A DNA stretch of 64,000 bases from an uncultured Psychroserpens sp. (GTDB taxonomy: Bacteria; Bacteroidota; Bacteroidia; Flavobacteriales; Flavobacteriaceae), in assembly GCF_947500255.1 (NCBI RefSeq), contig NZ_CANMRL010000003.1:372001-436000 (forward strand), read 5' to 3'. The notes under the pieces were generated by a model, which was not told where the DNA came from, did not search any database, and saw only the letters and a list, made by a program, of their open reading frames with translations. Shown piece after piece: positions 8,081 to 16,927 of this stretch (position 1 is its first letter; every line of letters begins with the position of its first letter). The position numbers were made by a program, and so were the translations under genes.

Positions 8081-8824
8081 ATGATGTATAAGAATAACAT
8101 CATTATAGTCTTAGCTTTACTCTTGATGTCTTGTCTGTCAAGAGAAACACAGCTTATTGGCCATTGGCATGAATATAAAGTAGACAATCCTAATAATATT
8201 ATCAACTGTTATAGATATACCGATAGCTCTGTATCTGAAGGTGTTTTTAACAATGGTTATGACTATTTAAGAGGATCTGAGATCCCTAAAGATTCGATTT
8301 ACAGCTGGTCAACTGGGTTTTTTGAACTCACTTCTGATTATAAAATTAAAGACGATGTTCTTTTTTTTAATGATTCGATTCGTTGGAAAAAAGTAGAACT
8401 CACTACTAAAAATTTTAGAGATGAATTTTCTATAGGTCTACTTGTAGACATTTACCCTCCACAACTCAAAAACATCAATTTTGAATTGCTCGAATTACCC
8501 AATAAACCTATTACTTATATATTCATTGGACAGATTAAGACTAGTCTAAGTAAAACGTTCCAAAAGCTAGGTAACGAAGAGTTTTATATGCAGTTTAATG
8601 ATAAAATCGCATCCTTAGATGAGATTAAGAATTATGTAAATTGTTACCATTGCAATATGAATGAACAAATCTACATTATTAATGCCGATAGAAATACACC
8701 AAAACAGTTAATTGAGGCTATTGAAAATGAAATGGATAATCAATCGATAAGAAAAAATCAAATCTATTATTTGTATATCAATGAAAATGAGATGACTTAT
8801 GGTTTCAATCAAGAATTTAACTAA
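8081..8824 (+). CDS. Lipoprotein of unknown function
   Basis: A 247-residue protein with a lipoprotein signal (NNIIIVLALLLMSC, Cys 18) and a lipocalin-like opening LIGHWHEYKV. The C-terminal half contains ITYIFIGQIKTSLSK and a paired-cysteine segment NCYHCN, and ends in a KNQIYYLYINEN strand. ATG codons at 8081 and 8084 are equally possible starts. It follows an exported protein by 9 bp and overlaps the 3' end of the converging holA gene by 8 bp. Function unknown. Confidence 0.65.
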   Translation: MMYKNNIIIVLALLLMSCLSRETQLIGHWHEYKVDNPNNIINCYRYTDSSVSEGVFNNGYDYLRGSEIPKDSIYSWSTGFFELTSDYKIKDDVLFFNDSIRWKKVELTTKNFRDEFSIGLLVDIYPPQLKNINFELLELPNKPITYIFIGQIKTSLSKTFQKLGNEEFYMQFNDKIASLDEIKNYVNCYHCNMNEQIYIINADRNTPKQLIEAIENEMDNQSIRKNQIYYLYINENEMTYGFNQEFN

Positions 8825-9836
8825 AAATCCTGACCAATAATTCTTTTAATAAATCGCCTTGAGGTACAGCGTTAGAATTTACACCTTTTCCTCTTACATC
8901 AAATTCTCGTAAGGTAGCCACAACGCGACTTACTTTTCGCATAGGAAAATGACGTGCGGCAGAGACATACTCATTAACAAAATAAGGATTGATCTTTAAT
9001 GCCGAAGCTACATTTCTTGGATTTTTGTCATGCAAACCATGGAAATGTAAAAGCTGAGAAAAGAAATTAAATAATAAAGACACCGTAACAACCATTGGAT
9101 TATCTTTTGGGTTATCGGCAAAATAGTTAATAATCTTAAAGGCTTTAACTGTATCGCGCTCGCCAATAGCTTTTCGTAATTCAAAATTATTATAGTCTTT
9201 ACTTATTCCAATGTTCTCCTCAATATGCTCTGGTGAGATTTGAGTGCCTTCAGGAAGAACAATTTTTAACTTTTCTAACTCATTATTAATCTTGCTAAGG
9301 TCAGTTCCTAAAAACTCTACAAGCATTTGCGATGCCTTAGGTGAAATTGTATACTTCTGTCCAGATAAGACACGACGAATCCAATCTGACACCTGATTTT
9401 CATATAGCTTCTTACTTTCAAAAACAACACCTGACTTTTTAATTGTTTTATACAAAGCCTTTCGCTTATCTATCTTCTTATACTTATAATTTATGACCAA
9501 AACTGTTGTAGGCTGTGGATTTTCGGCATAATTAGAAAGTTTCTCAATAGTACGAGATAAATCTTGTGCCTCTTTAACAATAACCACTTGACGCTCTGCC
9601 ATCATTGGGTAACGTTTGGCATTACCAATAATATCATCTACCGACACATCACGACCATACAATACCATCTGGTTAAAGCCTTTTTCTTCTTCGGCAAGAA
9701 TATTATTCTCAATATATTCTGAAATAGCATCAATATAGTAAGGCTCCTCTCCCATTAAAAAGTAAATGGGTTTGATATTACCTTTTTTAATATCTGCAAC
9801 TATTTGCTTTACGTCATCCAAACTGTGAAATTTCAA
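8817..9836 (-). CDS. holA: DNA polymerase III delta subunit
   Basis: A 339-residue cytoplasmic protein matching HolA over its whole length. The opening KKGNIKPIYFLMGEEPYYID is the P-loop-like start of the clamp-loader wrench subunit. NAKRYPMMAERQVVIVKEAQ and SDWIRRVLSGQKYTISPKA follow, and the C-terminal collar domain includes FADNPKDNPMVVTVSLLFNFF. HolA opens the beta sliding clamp as part of the clamp loader during replication. The gene is read leftwards and diverges from the HsdR-N-like gene; the 88 bp between them carries that gene's promoter. Confidence 0.95.
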   Translation of the reverse strand: MKFHSLDDVKQIVADIKKGNIKPIYFLMGEEPYYIDAISEYIENNILAEEEKGFNQMVLYGRDVSVDDIIGNAKRYPMMAERQVVIVKEAQDLSRTIEKLSNYAENPQPTTVLVINYKYKKIDKRKALYKTIKKSGVVFESKKLYENQVSDWIRRVLSGQKYTISPKASQMLVEFLGTDLSKINNELEKLKIVLPEGTQISPEHIEENIGISKDYNNFELRKAIGERDTVKAFKIINYFADNPKDNPMVVTVSLLFNFFSQLLHFHGLHDKNPRNVASALKINPYFVNEYVSAARHFPMRKVSRVVATLREFDVRGKGVNSNAVPQGDLLKELLVRIFS

Positions 9837-9871
9837 ATATTAATTCCAAATTCCAAAAAAACTAATTGGGC

Positions 9872-9902
9872 TTTGGTTTTCGATTATAGTAGAGTAACTT
9901 TG
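9872..9902 (+). promoter_or_regulatory. Bacteroidota-type promoter for the nuclease-like/GT2 pair
   Basis: TTTG at 9872-9875 and TAACTTTG at 9895-9902 are separated by exactly 19 bp, matching the sigma-ABfr consensus TTTG-N19-TAnnTTTG. It points toward the gene starting at 9925, giving a leader of roughly 15 bases. Confidence 0.7.
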
Positions 9903-9924
9903 AGGAAAATCTCTATACGTCTTG

Positions 9925-10368
9925 ATGCAAGAACTCAATTTTCCGAAGTTTTCATTCCGTTTCAAAAATAACGAAAATAAAGTTTCTATTTTCGATGAGA
10001 TTCGTAAAAAATTTATCGTTTTACAACCCGAAGAATGGGTGCGTCAGCACTGCGTTCAGTATCTAATTCAACATAAAAACTATCCCAAATCTTTAATCAA
10101 TGTTGAAAAAGAACTTAAAATAAACGGATTGACAAAACGCTATGACATCGTTGTCTTCAATTCTGATGGTAGCATCCACCTCATCGTCGAGTGTAAATCA
10201 TATAAAGTCAAGATTAACCAAACAACTTTTGATCAAATTGCTCGCTATAATTTAGCTTTAAATGCAAGTTATTTAATGGTCACTAACGGAATTAATCATT
10301 ATTATTGCGTAATGGATGTCGAGAATAAGCGTTACGATTTCTTGAAAGATATTCCAGCTTACAAATGA
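9925..10368 (+). CDS. HsdR N-terminal-type (PD-(D/E)XK) protein
   Basis: A 147-residue protein corresponding to the isolated N-terminal nuclease domain of type I restriction HsdR. VRQHCVQYLIQHKNYP is near residue 32-47, followed by a nuclease core with D at KRYDIVVF (about 72) and the E-x-K pair in HLIVECKSY (about 88-96). No helicase part and no HsdM/HsdS genes are present, so it is not a restriction system. Stand-alone copies of this domain are frequent next to holA in Flavobacteriia; their substrate is not established. It starts at ATG 9925 (TTG 9922 is less likely), and its stop overlaps the start of the glycosyltransferase gene. Confidence 0.8.
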   Translation: MQELNFPKFSFRFKNNENKVSIFDEIRKKFIVLQPEEWVRQHCVQYLIQHKNYPKSLINVEKELKINGLTKRYDIVVFNSDGSIHLIVECKSYKVKINQTTFDQIARYNLALNASYLMVTNGINHYYCVMDVENKRYDFLKDIPAYK

Positions 10369-11345
10369 AAATAGCCGTTGTCATATTAAATTGGAATGGA
10401 AAGCAATTGCTAGAGCAGTTTTTGCCATCGGTCGTACAACACTCTAAAAATGCAACAATATATGTAGCCGATAATGCATCTACTGATGATTCGATACAAT
10501 TTTTAATTCAGAAATTTCCTAATGTAAATGTCATTCAAAATACAAGCAATGGTGGTTATGCTAAAGGTTATAATGAGGCGCTAAAACACGTAAATGAAGA
10601 TATTTTTTGTTTGCTCAATAGTGATATTGAAGTGACTCCAAACTGGCTGACTCCTATTATTTCAGAATTTGAACGTCATCCGAAAACCGCTATCATCCAA
10701 CCTAAAATTTTGGATTACAAAAAGAAGACACTCTTTGAGTATGCTGGTGCAGCTGGAGGTTTTATTGATAAATATGGTTATGCATACTGTAGAGGTCGTA
10801 TTTTTGATACAATTGAAGAAGATCATGACCAGTATAATGACACGACATCCATTTTTTGGGCTTCAGGCGCCTGTCTTTTTATAAGGCAATCTACTTTTAA
10901 AGCGCTTCATGGTTTTGATGAAACGTATTTTGCACATTTTGAAGAAATCGATTTATGTTGGCGCGCATACAACGCTGGTTATATTGCTAAATATATTGGC
11001 ACCTCAACAGTTTTTCATGTTGGTGGTGCAACGCTTAACGCTGTTAATCCAAAGAAAACCTATCTTAATTTCAGGAACAGCTTGTTTACTATTACAAAAA
11101 ACGTAGATGGTTCTCTCTTCTCAATTATATTTATTAGGTTGCTATTAGATGGCATTGCAGGGCTCAAATTTTTATTTAGCTTTAAATGGTCACACTTCAT
11201 GGCAATTTTAAAAGCACATTTCAGCTTTTACAGACACTTACCAAGACTATTAAAACAGCGTAAACAACTTCCGAAGAAAAAAAATTACTACAAAACAACG
11301 TCGATTGTATGGTCATACTTTGTTAAAAAGAGATTAACGTTCTAA
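10365..11345 (+). CDS. Family 2 glycosyltransferase
   Basis: A 326-residue GT2 protein. The GT-A core opens with IAVVILNWNGKQLLEQFLPS, and the nucleotide-binding acidic motif is LLNSDIEVTPNW (about 85-96). The acceptor-side motif is GFDETYFAHFEEIDLCWRA (about 183-201). A hydrophobic segment near 255-275 suggests membrane association. This architecture is typical of rhamnosyl- and related transferases that build cell-surface polysaccharide. It overlaps the preceding gene by 4 bp (ATGA), implying translational coupling. Sugar and acceptor cannot be predicted. Confidence 0.88.
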   Translation: MKIAVVILNWNGKQLLEQFLPSVVQHSKNATIYVADNASTDDSIQFLIQKFPNVNVIQNTSNGGYAKGYNEALKHVNEDIFCLLNSDIEVTPNWLTPIISEFERHPKTAIIQPKILDYKKKTLFEYAGAAGGFIDKYGYAYCRGRIFDTIEEDHDQYNDTTSIFWASGACLFIRQSTFKALHGFDETYFAHFEEIDLCWRAYNAGYIAKYIGTSTVFHVGGATLNAVNPKKTYLNFRNSLFTITKNVDGSLFSIIFIRLLLDGIAGLKFLFSFKWSHFMAILKAHFSFYRHLPRLLKQRKQLPKKKNYYKTTSIVWSYFVKKRLTF

Positions 11346-11447
11346 TTGTTCATAAAAGTGTTAAAAGTTTAGTTAAAGAGCACCAAAGGGTATTTTCTTT
11401 TGTATAATTTTGATACGTTAAATAACAACTAATTATTAAACTTTATT

Positions 11448-12305
11448 ATGAAAAAATTAATGCTATTAAGTGTTGCTGGGATGTTCATTTTGACTTCATG
11501 TGTGTCTAAGAAAGAATATATGGCACTAGAAGAAAAGCAAAAAGAAACTCAGGACTTATTAAATACTGCAACCGTAAAGTTAAACAGCTGTTTATCTGAT
11601 AAAGCCGCAGCATTGGCTCGTGTAGATGCCATGAAAGAACAGCTATCCGATTTACGTAAAGCAAATCAGGATTTGATTGATACTAAAGGAAACTTAACAA
11701 CCTTAACGCAAAAAGGTGCAGAAAACCTAGAAAAATCTCTAGAGAGTTTAAAAGAAAAAGATCTTAAAATATCACGTTTACAAGATGCATTAACTAAAAA
11801 GGACAGTGTGACATTAGCCATTGTAACTAGCTTGAAAAAAGCGGTTGGCATCAACGATCCTGATATTGAAGTTAATGTTGAGAAAGGTGTGGTATTTATT
11901 TCTATTGCCGACAAGTTATTATTTAAAAGCGGTAGTTATAATGTAACAACTAAAGCCAAAGATGTCTTAGCCAAAGTGGCTAAAGTAATCCAAAGTAAGC
12001 CAGATTTTGAAGCGATGATCGAAGGTCATACAGATAGTCGTACTTACAGTAAAGGTGTGTTAGTAGACAACTGGGACTTGAGTGTAAAACGCTCAACATC
12101 TATTATTCGTGTGCTACAAGAATTAGGCGTAAATCCTAGTCAGTTAATTGCTGCAGGACGTAGTAGCTATGTACCTTTAGCTGAAAATGACACTGCCGAA
12201 AACAGAGCTAAGAACAGACGTACACGTGTTGTTGTATTACCAAAAATTGATCAGTTCTATGAAATGATTGAAGAAGAAATGAAAAACTTATCTGCTGAAG
12301 AATAA
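11448..12305 (+). CDS. OmpA-family lipoprotein
   Basis: A 285-residue protein with a lipoprotein signal (GMFILTSC, Cys about 18). A long coiled coil follows (about 22-118, e.g. EEKQKETQDLLNTATVKLNS), then an OmpA C-terminal peptidoglycan-binding domain (about 145-265) with EGHTDSRTYSKG, NWDLSVKRSTSIIRVLQ, AGRSSYVPLAEN and NRRTRVVVLP. Such proteins tie the outer membrane to the cell wall. The gene is monocistronic and ends at a strong terminator 24 bp downstream. Confidence 0.9.
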   Translation: MKKLMLLSVAGMFILTSCVSKKEYMALEEKQKETQDLLNTATVKLNSCLSDKAAALARVDAMKEQLSDLRKANQDLIDTKGNLTTLTQKGAENLEKSLESLKEKDLKISRLQDALTKKDSVTLAIVTSLKKAVGINDPDIEVNVEKGVVFISIADKLLFKSGSYNVTTKAKDVLAKVAKVIQSKPDFEAMIEGHTDSRTYSKGVLVDNWDLSVKRSTSIIRVLQELGVNPSQLIAAGRSSYVPLAENDTAENRAKNRRTRVVVLPKIDQFYEMIEEEMKNLSAEE

Positions 12306-12328
12306 TTCACAGATCATCATAAATTTAA

Positions 12329-12360
12329 TAAAGCTCAATCGAAAGATTGGGCTTTATTTT
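12329..12360. terminator. Rho-independent terminator, probably bidirectional
   Basis: AAAGCTCAATC and GATTGGGCTTT flank a GAAA loop, with one G-T wobble, and are followed by ATTTT. It lies between the 3' ends of the OmpA lipoprotein gene and the converging YciO-type gene and can serve both. Confidence 0.8.
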
Positions 12361-12378
12361 CTGATATATTGGATGAAC

Positions 12379-12999
12379 TTAAAAAATCTCTAAACTTCCT
12401 TTACCCTCTCTTATAACTAAAGGCTCATCTTGTGACAGGTCAATAACGGTCGAAGCCTCATTACCACCATAACCACCATCAATAACAATATCAACCAAAT
12501 TGTCCCATTTCTCAAGAATCAACTCTGGATCTGTAGTGTATTCTATAACATAATCCTCATCACGAATAGAGGTTGATATAATAGGATTACCCAATTGCCT
12601 AACAATCTCTAAAGCGATATTATTATCTGGGACACGAATACCTACTGTTTTTTTCTTCTTAAACGGATTTGGTAAACTTTTAGATCCAGGCAAAATAAAC
12701 GTATAAGGACCAGGAAGTGCACGCTTTAGAATTTTAAACGTTGTGGTATCTATCTGTTTTACATAATCGCTCAGATTACTCAAATCTTCACAAATAAAAG
12801 AGAAGTTTGACTTTTCAAGTTTCACTCCTTTTATCCTAGCAATTTTTTCAAGAGCTTTAATATTAGTAATATCACAACCTAAACCATAAACGGTATCTGT
12901 TGGGTAAATAATTAACCCTCCACGCTTAAGCACATCTATAACCTTCATAATCTCCTTAGGATTAGGATTGTCTTCATAAATTCTTACTAATTCAGCCAT
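12379..12999 (-). CDS. YciO-type Sua5/YrdC family protein (threonylcarbamoyl-AMP synthase-like)
   Basis: A 206-residue cytoplasmic protein of the Sua5/YrdC/YciO superfamily. KRGGLIIYPTDTVYGLGCDI (about 26-45) is the nucleotide-binding opening. The segments NFSFICEDLSNLSDY, GPYTFILPGSK, VGIRVPDNNIA and NPIISTSI follow in order. True YrdC makes threonylcarbamoyl-AMP for tRNA t6A synthesis. The FSFICEDLS and TVIDL...PLVIREGKG segments look more like the YciO subgroup, whose activity is weaker or uncertain, so the precise role is left open. Confidence 0.85.
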   Translation of the reverse strand: MAELVRIYEDNPNPKEIMKVIDVLKRGGLIIYPTDTVYGLGCDITNIKALEKIARIKGVKLEKSNFSFICEDLSNLSDYVKQIDTTTFKILKRALPGPYTFILPGSKSLPNPFKKKKTVGIRVPDNNIALEIVRQLGNPIISTSIRDEDYVIEYTTDPELILEKWDNLVDIVIDGGYGGNEASTVIDLSQDEPLVIREGKGSLEIF

Positions 13000-13046
13000 A
13001 ATATGTATCTTACAAATGCGTTTACAAAGTAATTAAATATTTCATC

Positions 13047-13910
13047 ATGAAGACTATTAAATATACTTTCCTATTCATTTTTGTATCCTTAAGTCTTATT
13101 TCTTGTTCTGATGACGATAATTCTTCAAATGAACAAATTGATACACCTTTAGCGTTTCGTCAAGAATTAAATGTATCCTACGGAAATGATAGTGATCAAG
13201 TTTTCGATCTCTATTTGCCTGCAAATAGAACTATTAATACGAAAGTAATGATCTTAGTTCATGGTGGTGGATGGACTTCAGGAGATAAAGTAGATATGAA
13301 TCCACTCAAAGATTTAATGCTTCAAGACTTGCCAAATATTGCTATTGTTAATATCAATTACAGATTGGCAGATGAAAACAATCCTCCTTATCCAATGCAA
13401 ATTGAAGATATCACAACTGTTGTCAATCTACTAAAAACTAATCAAAGTGATTATGTGATTTCAAATGATATCGGATTTCTAGGTACGAGCGCTGGTGCTC
13501 ATCTATCAATGCTTTGGAGTTATGCTTTTGACACTGAAAATGATGTCAAAATGGTCGCTAGTATAGTTGGACCAACAAACTTTACAGATCCTGCATATTT
13601 AAACAATCAAAACCCTGTGTTACAAGAGCTTATTGATGTCTTCGGAATTGACACTTCAATTAATTTTCTAGAAGAGGTAAGTCCGTATCACCAAGTGACA
13701 GCCTCAGCGCCTCCAACAACTTTATTTTATGGTGGGCAAGATCCACTTATCCCAACAAGTCAAGGTGTTGATATGGAAGCTAGATTAACAAGCTTAGGCG
13801 TGACACATCAGTTTACATTATATCCAGATGCTGGCCATGGTTGGGTTGGGTTGGAGTTATTGGATACATGGACAAAACTCAAAGCATTTACGCAAACACA
13901 TTTAGAATAA
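13047..13910 (+). CDS. Alpha/beta hydrolase (esterase-like) lipoprotein
   Basis: A 287-residue protein with a lipoprotein signal (FLFIFVSLSLISC, Cys 20) and an acidic spacer. The alpha/beta hydrolase domain (about 38-285) has the oxyanion motif HGGGW (about 75-79), the nucleophile elbow GTSAG (Ser about 152), a late Asp in YGGQDPLIP (about 232) and His in DAGHGW (about 270), giving a complete catalytic triad. The family is the BD-FAE/esterase-lipase group that deacylates small esters or decorated sugars. It is probably on the cell surface. It is 39 bp upstream of the retropepsin-like gene on the same strand. Confidence 0.88.
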   Translation: MKTIKYTFLFIFVSLSLISCSDDDNSSNEQIDTPLAFRQELNVSYGNDSDQVFDLYLPANRTINTKVMILVHGGGWTSGDKVDMNPLKDLMLQDLPNIAIVNINYRLADENNPPYPMQIEDITTVVNLLKTNQSDYVISNDIGFLGTSAGAHLSMLWSYAFDTENDVKMVASIVGPTNFTDPAYLNNQNPVLQELIDVFGIDTSINFLEEVSPYHQVTASAPPTTLFYGGQDPLIPTSQGVDMEARLTSLGVTHQFTLYPDAGHGWVGLELLDTWTKLKAFTQTHLE

Positions 13911-13949
13911 ATTCATGTAACAATTCAAAAAAAAACTCGTCTATATAGT

Positions 13950-14909
13950 ATGCGGAATGTCCTTGTTCTCATATTGGCTTTTTCTCTTTCTTTTCAATCC
14001 TTTGCAAAAGAAAAGCCTAAGGTGATTACTTTTCCTAGAGCCGAAATTTTAAGTGAGCATACAACACGAATTCCATTTAAACTTATCGATAACCTTATTG
14101 TAATTGAAGCCGAACTTCTCGATCGAAAAGGTAATTTTATAATAGACACAGGGTCTGAAACATTAATCCTCAATAAAGTTCATTTTAAAACGCGGCAGCC
14201 ATTTTATAGTAAGGATAAAAAAACATCAGGAGTTATAGATATAATTGATAACCCCTTAGAAAAACGGTTACGTGAGTTTATAATCAAGGATTTAATTGTT
14301 GAAGATAAAAACTCAGATGTTATTGACTTGTCTCATATTGAGAGTAGCAAAAAAATACATCTTCTAGGCATTATAGGTTTTGACATTTTGAAAGATTATG
14401 AGGTATTTATTGACATGTATCTTAATCAAATTACCTTATCTCGTGTAAATTCGAAAGGAAAAAAACTAGACGATAGAAAATATCTAGAAACCATTATAGA
14501 TACAATTGATTTCAAATTAAAAAAGCATACCATTGTACTAGAAACCTATGTAAATGATCAAAAATTAAAATTTGGATTAGATACTGGAGCAGAATACAAT
14601 CAACTCAATAAAAGAATTAGTAAAAAAGTTTTAAAATACTTCTACCCTTCTAAACGCTTAATGCTAGTTGGTGCGAGCGGTAAGAAAATTGAAGTTTTGG
14701 CAGGAAAGTTGTATCGTGTTAAACTGTCTGATAAAATTTTCTTTGCTCCTATGGAAACGATGTTGACTAACCTTAATCAAATGAATGAAGCTTTCGGCAC
14801 CTCATTAGATGGTGTTTTAGGTTATGAGTTTTTTAGGCAGCAACGTACCATCATTAATTATAAAAAAGAAAAGCTTTACTTTGTACAGTTCCCTATAAAC
14901 AAACAGTGA
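13950..14909 (+). CDS. Exported retropepsin-like aspartic peptidase (two DTG lobes)
   Basis: A 319-residue protein with a signal peptide (MRNVLVLILAFSLSFQSFA). Two aspartic-protease active-site motifs are visible: FIIDTGSETLILN near 65-77 and FGLDTGAEYNQLN near 208-220. Each is followed by a hydrophobic strand and a later G-x-LGxxxF turn (GIIGFDIL near 145; GVLGYEFF near 285). A single chain with two DTG lobes can fold like a complete retropepsin/pepsin-type enzyme. It acts in the periplasm or outside. Its stop codon overlaps the start of the next gene (GTGA), so the two products are likely made together. Confidence 0.82.
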   Translation: MRNVLVLILAFSLSFQSFAKEKPKVITFPRAEILSEHTTRIPFKLIDNLIVIEAELLDRKGNFIIDTGSETLILNKVHFKTRQPFYSKDKKTSGVIDIIDNPLEKRLREFIIKDLIVEDKNSDVIDLSHIESSKKIHLLGIIGFDILKDYEVFIDMYLNQITLSRVNSKGKKLDDRKYLETIIDTIDFKLKKHTIVLETYVNDQKLKFGLDTGAEYNQLNKRISKKVLKYFYPSKRLMLVGASGKKIEVLAGKLYRVKLSDKIFFAPMETMLTNLNQMNEAFGTSLDGVLGYEFFRQQRTIINYKKEKLYFVQFPINKQ

Positions 14910-15880
14910 AACCAGTAATACGACATATCATTATTCTAGCAGTAGTACTAGTATCATATCTATCTTTTGCCCAAAAAGAAGATAAAGGATATCGCTTTGA
15001 TGGTAATTATGTGGTATTTACCTTTAATAAGCATGATTATGAGAAGTTTTCAAAAGATGACTCTAAGCTAAAAGTTAAGTTTGAAGATTTAACGATAGAT
15101 AATGTAGTAGTTGCAGGAGAGTTCAATAACTGGTCGAAGTATGACTGGAAAATGCAAAAAGTTAACGAAACTACTTATGAGCTTAGAAAACATATCAATG
15201 ACTTTAAAGATGAATTTACTTGGGAATTTAAGTTCATCGTTAATAATCAATATTGGGCAGAACCTTCAGAGTTTGATGCTAATATAGAGCTAGCTCAAAA
15301 AAAAGGCACGCATCTAAATGTATACAATCTCAGAATGTCTACACAAGCTGCTATTCCAGATGACAACGGAAATGTTAAGTTTAGACTCCGAGGTTATGAA
15401 GATGCCAAAAAAGTTATTGTAGCTGGTTCTTTTAACAGATGGAATGAGCGTGACTTTAAAATGTATAAGATTGAAAACGGTTGGGAACTTAAGTTAGACA
15501 TCAAACCAGGTGAGTATGAATATCGCTTTATTATTGATGGTCATCATTGGATAGAAGACCCTTCAAATCCTTCCAAAGTTGAAAATGAATTTGGTGAATA
15601 TAACTCTCTTATAAATGTTGGTAAATATGTGACATTTCTGCTAAAAGGCTATGATAATGCAGAACGTGTGATTCTAGCTGGCTCTTTTAACGATTGGAAT
15701 GAAAGTGCTATTTTGATGGAGAGAATAGAAAGTGGGTATTGGAAATACAGATTACCATTACCAGCTGGTAAACATTACTATAAATTTATTATTGATGGTG
15801 AATGGATATTAGATCCAGATAATCCAGTAAAAGAATATGACGGTAAAGGTCATATCAATTCTGTATTTATGGTAAAATAA
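14906..15880 (+). CDS. Exported protein with three AMPK/CBM48-like glycogen-binding domains
   Basis: A 324-residue protein starting at GTG inside the stop of the preceding gene, with a signal peptide ending LSFAQ (about 23). The rest is three copies of a CBM48/E-set domain at about 55-135, 155-235 and 240-322. Each contains the signature VVVAGEFNNW, VIVAGSFNRW or VILAGSFNDW, then a WE/WK strand, then FIVNNQYW, FIIDGHHW or FIIDGEW and a D-P loop. CBM48 domains bind alpha-glucans and usually accompany a catalytic domain; none is present here. Translational coupling to the two-lobed retropepsin-like protein suggests a joint function on the cell envelope, which is inference. Confidence 0.85.
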   Translation: MKPVIRHIIILAVVLVSYLSFAQKEDKGYRFDGNYVVFTFNKHDYEKFSKDDSKLKVKFEDLTIDNVVVAGEFNNWSKYDWKMQKVNETTYELRKHINDFKDEFTWEFKFIVNNQYWAEPSEFDANIELAQKKGTHLNVYNLRMSTQAAIPDDNGNVKFRLRGYEDAKKVIVAGSFNRWNERDFKMYKIENGWELKLDIKPGEYEYRFIIDGHHWIEDPSNPSKVENEFGEYNSLINVGKYVTFLLKGYDNAERVILAGSFNDWNESAILMERIESGYWKYRLPLPAGKHYYKFIIDGEWILDPDNPVKEYDGKGHINSVFMVK

Positions 15881-16918
15881 TTAATCTTTATCTATTTCAG
15901 ATCGACTAAACGTAAGTGGCTTTACGATTTCATTTAATGAATTAACAACCCCATACTTTCCTTTTTTACTTACGATAAAATGATCCAGTTTTTCAAAAGT
16001 TTCATCAAACTCTATGGTATCGTACTCAATTGGTAATAAAAGCTCTCCAGTAATATTAACTACACCTTGTTTCCTACCTTTTATAACGACAAACTTGTCA
16101 GGATAGGTTGCATTTTCAAGATAGGGCTTGCAATAAATTATTTTGTCATAAATATGCGGTACTAGAATTTCTTCATTATAATTCATAATCCCCATTTTGC
16201 CGTTAATGGTAGTCCCAAAATAATCCTTTTCATAATCTAACTTCGTCGTTCCTACATAATCATAACCTCTAAATTCGAAAATACCTATATCTTCATATTT
16301 GGGTTGAATAATCACTTTATTAGTCACCATACCGACCTTATCATTATTATAAAGTAAATAAGACAATGTATCTTTATGACGTTCAGAAAGCGCATCAAAC
16401 AATTCGAGAATATAATCATATCGCAATGGCACAATCGTTTCGTATTTGCAATTCATTATTCCGCGTTTTCCATTATAAATAACATCAAATCTTAGGTAGT
16501 TTTTTTCTTTGTAGACATCATTCATACTATTTGAAAGCGCCAATCCACTATACGGATTTGCTTTTTTCATTTTATACTTCTTATTAAACGTATAGCTTTC
16601 CCAGACACCATTTCGTTTTATCGAGTAACTCTTAATATTTGGCGCATTAAATTGAACTAGAACTGAATCTATATCGTACGGAATGATTAGTTTATTCTTA
16701 TTGGCATTTTTTAATGCCCATTTCCCATCTTTGCTTATAAAATGAAAACCTTCATCTTTAAATCCCCAAACGTCACTACTATATACTGGAATTTTCAACG
16801 AATCTCCAAAAAGTCTATTCTCTTCCATTCTAGCTTCAAGTGATGTCTTGGTAAATGGTTGCGCATAGGCAAGACTATTTCCCAATACGAGTAATACTAT
16901 AAGATATTTCAAATTCAT
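15881..16918 (-). CDS. Exported WG-repeat protein
   Basis: A 345-residue protein with a signal peptide (MNLKYLIVLLVLGNSLAYAQ). It consists of repeated units of about 45-60 residues with the pattern (K/R)GK(W/R/M)GIMN...(I/L)(V/L)P..YD, for example GKWALKNANKNKLIIPYDID, KRGIMNCKYETIVPLRYD, KMGIMNYNEEILVPHIYDKI and KQGVVNITGELLLPIEYDTI. These are WG (KWG) repeats, which form beta structures and bind proteins or envelope components; specific roles are unknown. Its stop immediately abuts the stop of the converging CBM48 gene. The PcrA-type helicase gene lies 9 bp upstream in the same direction. Confidence 0.8.
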   Translation of the reverse strand: MNLKYLIVLLVLGNSLAYAQPFTKTSLEARMEENRLFGDSLKIPVYSSDVWGFKDEGFHFISKDGKWALKNANKNKLIIPYDIDSVLVQFNAPNIKSYSIKRNGVWESYTFNKKYKMKKANPYSGLALSNSMNDVYKEKNYLRFDVIYNGKRGIMNCKYETIVPLRYDYILELFDALSERHKDTLSYLLYNNDKVGMVTNKVIIQPKYEDIGIFEFRGYDYVGTTKLDYEKDYFGTTINGKMGIMNYNEEILVPHIYDKIIYCKPYLENATYPDKFVVIKGRKQGVVNITGELLLPIEYDTIEFDETFEKLDHFIVSKKGKYGVVNSLNEIVKPLTFSRSEIDKD

Positions 16919-16927
16919 GTGATTTTT

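Noticed and set aside
9925-10368. Type I restriction system
   Set aside because: Only the nuclease-like N-terminal domain is present, with no helicase part, HsdM or HsdS nearby.
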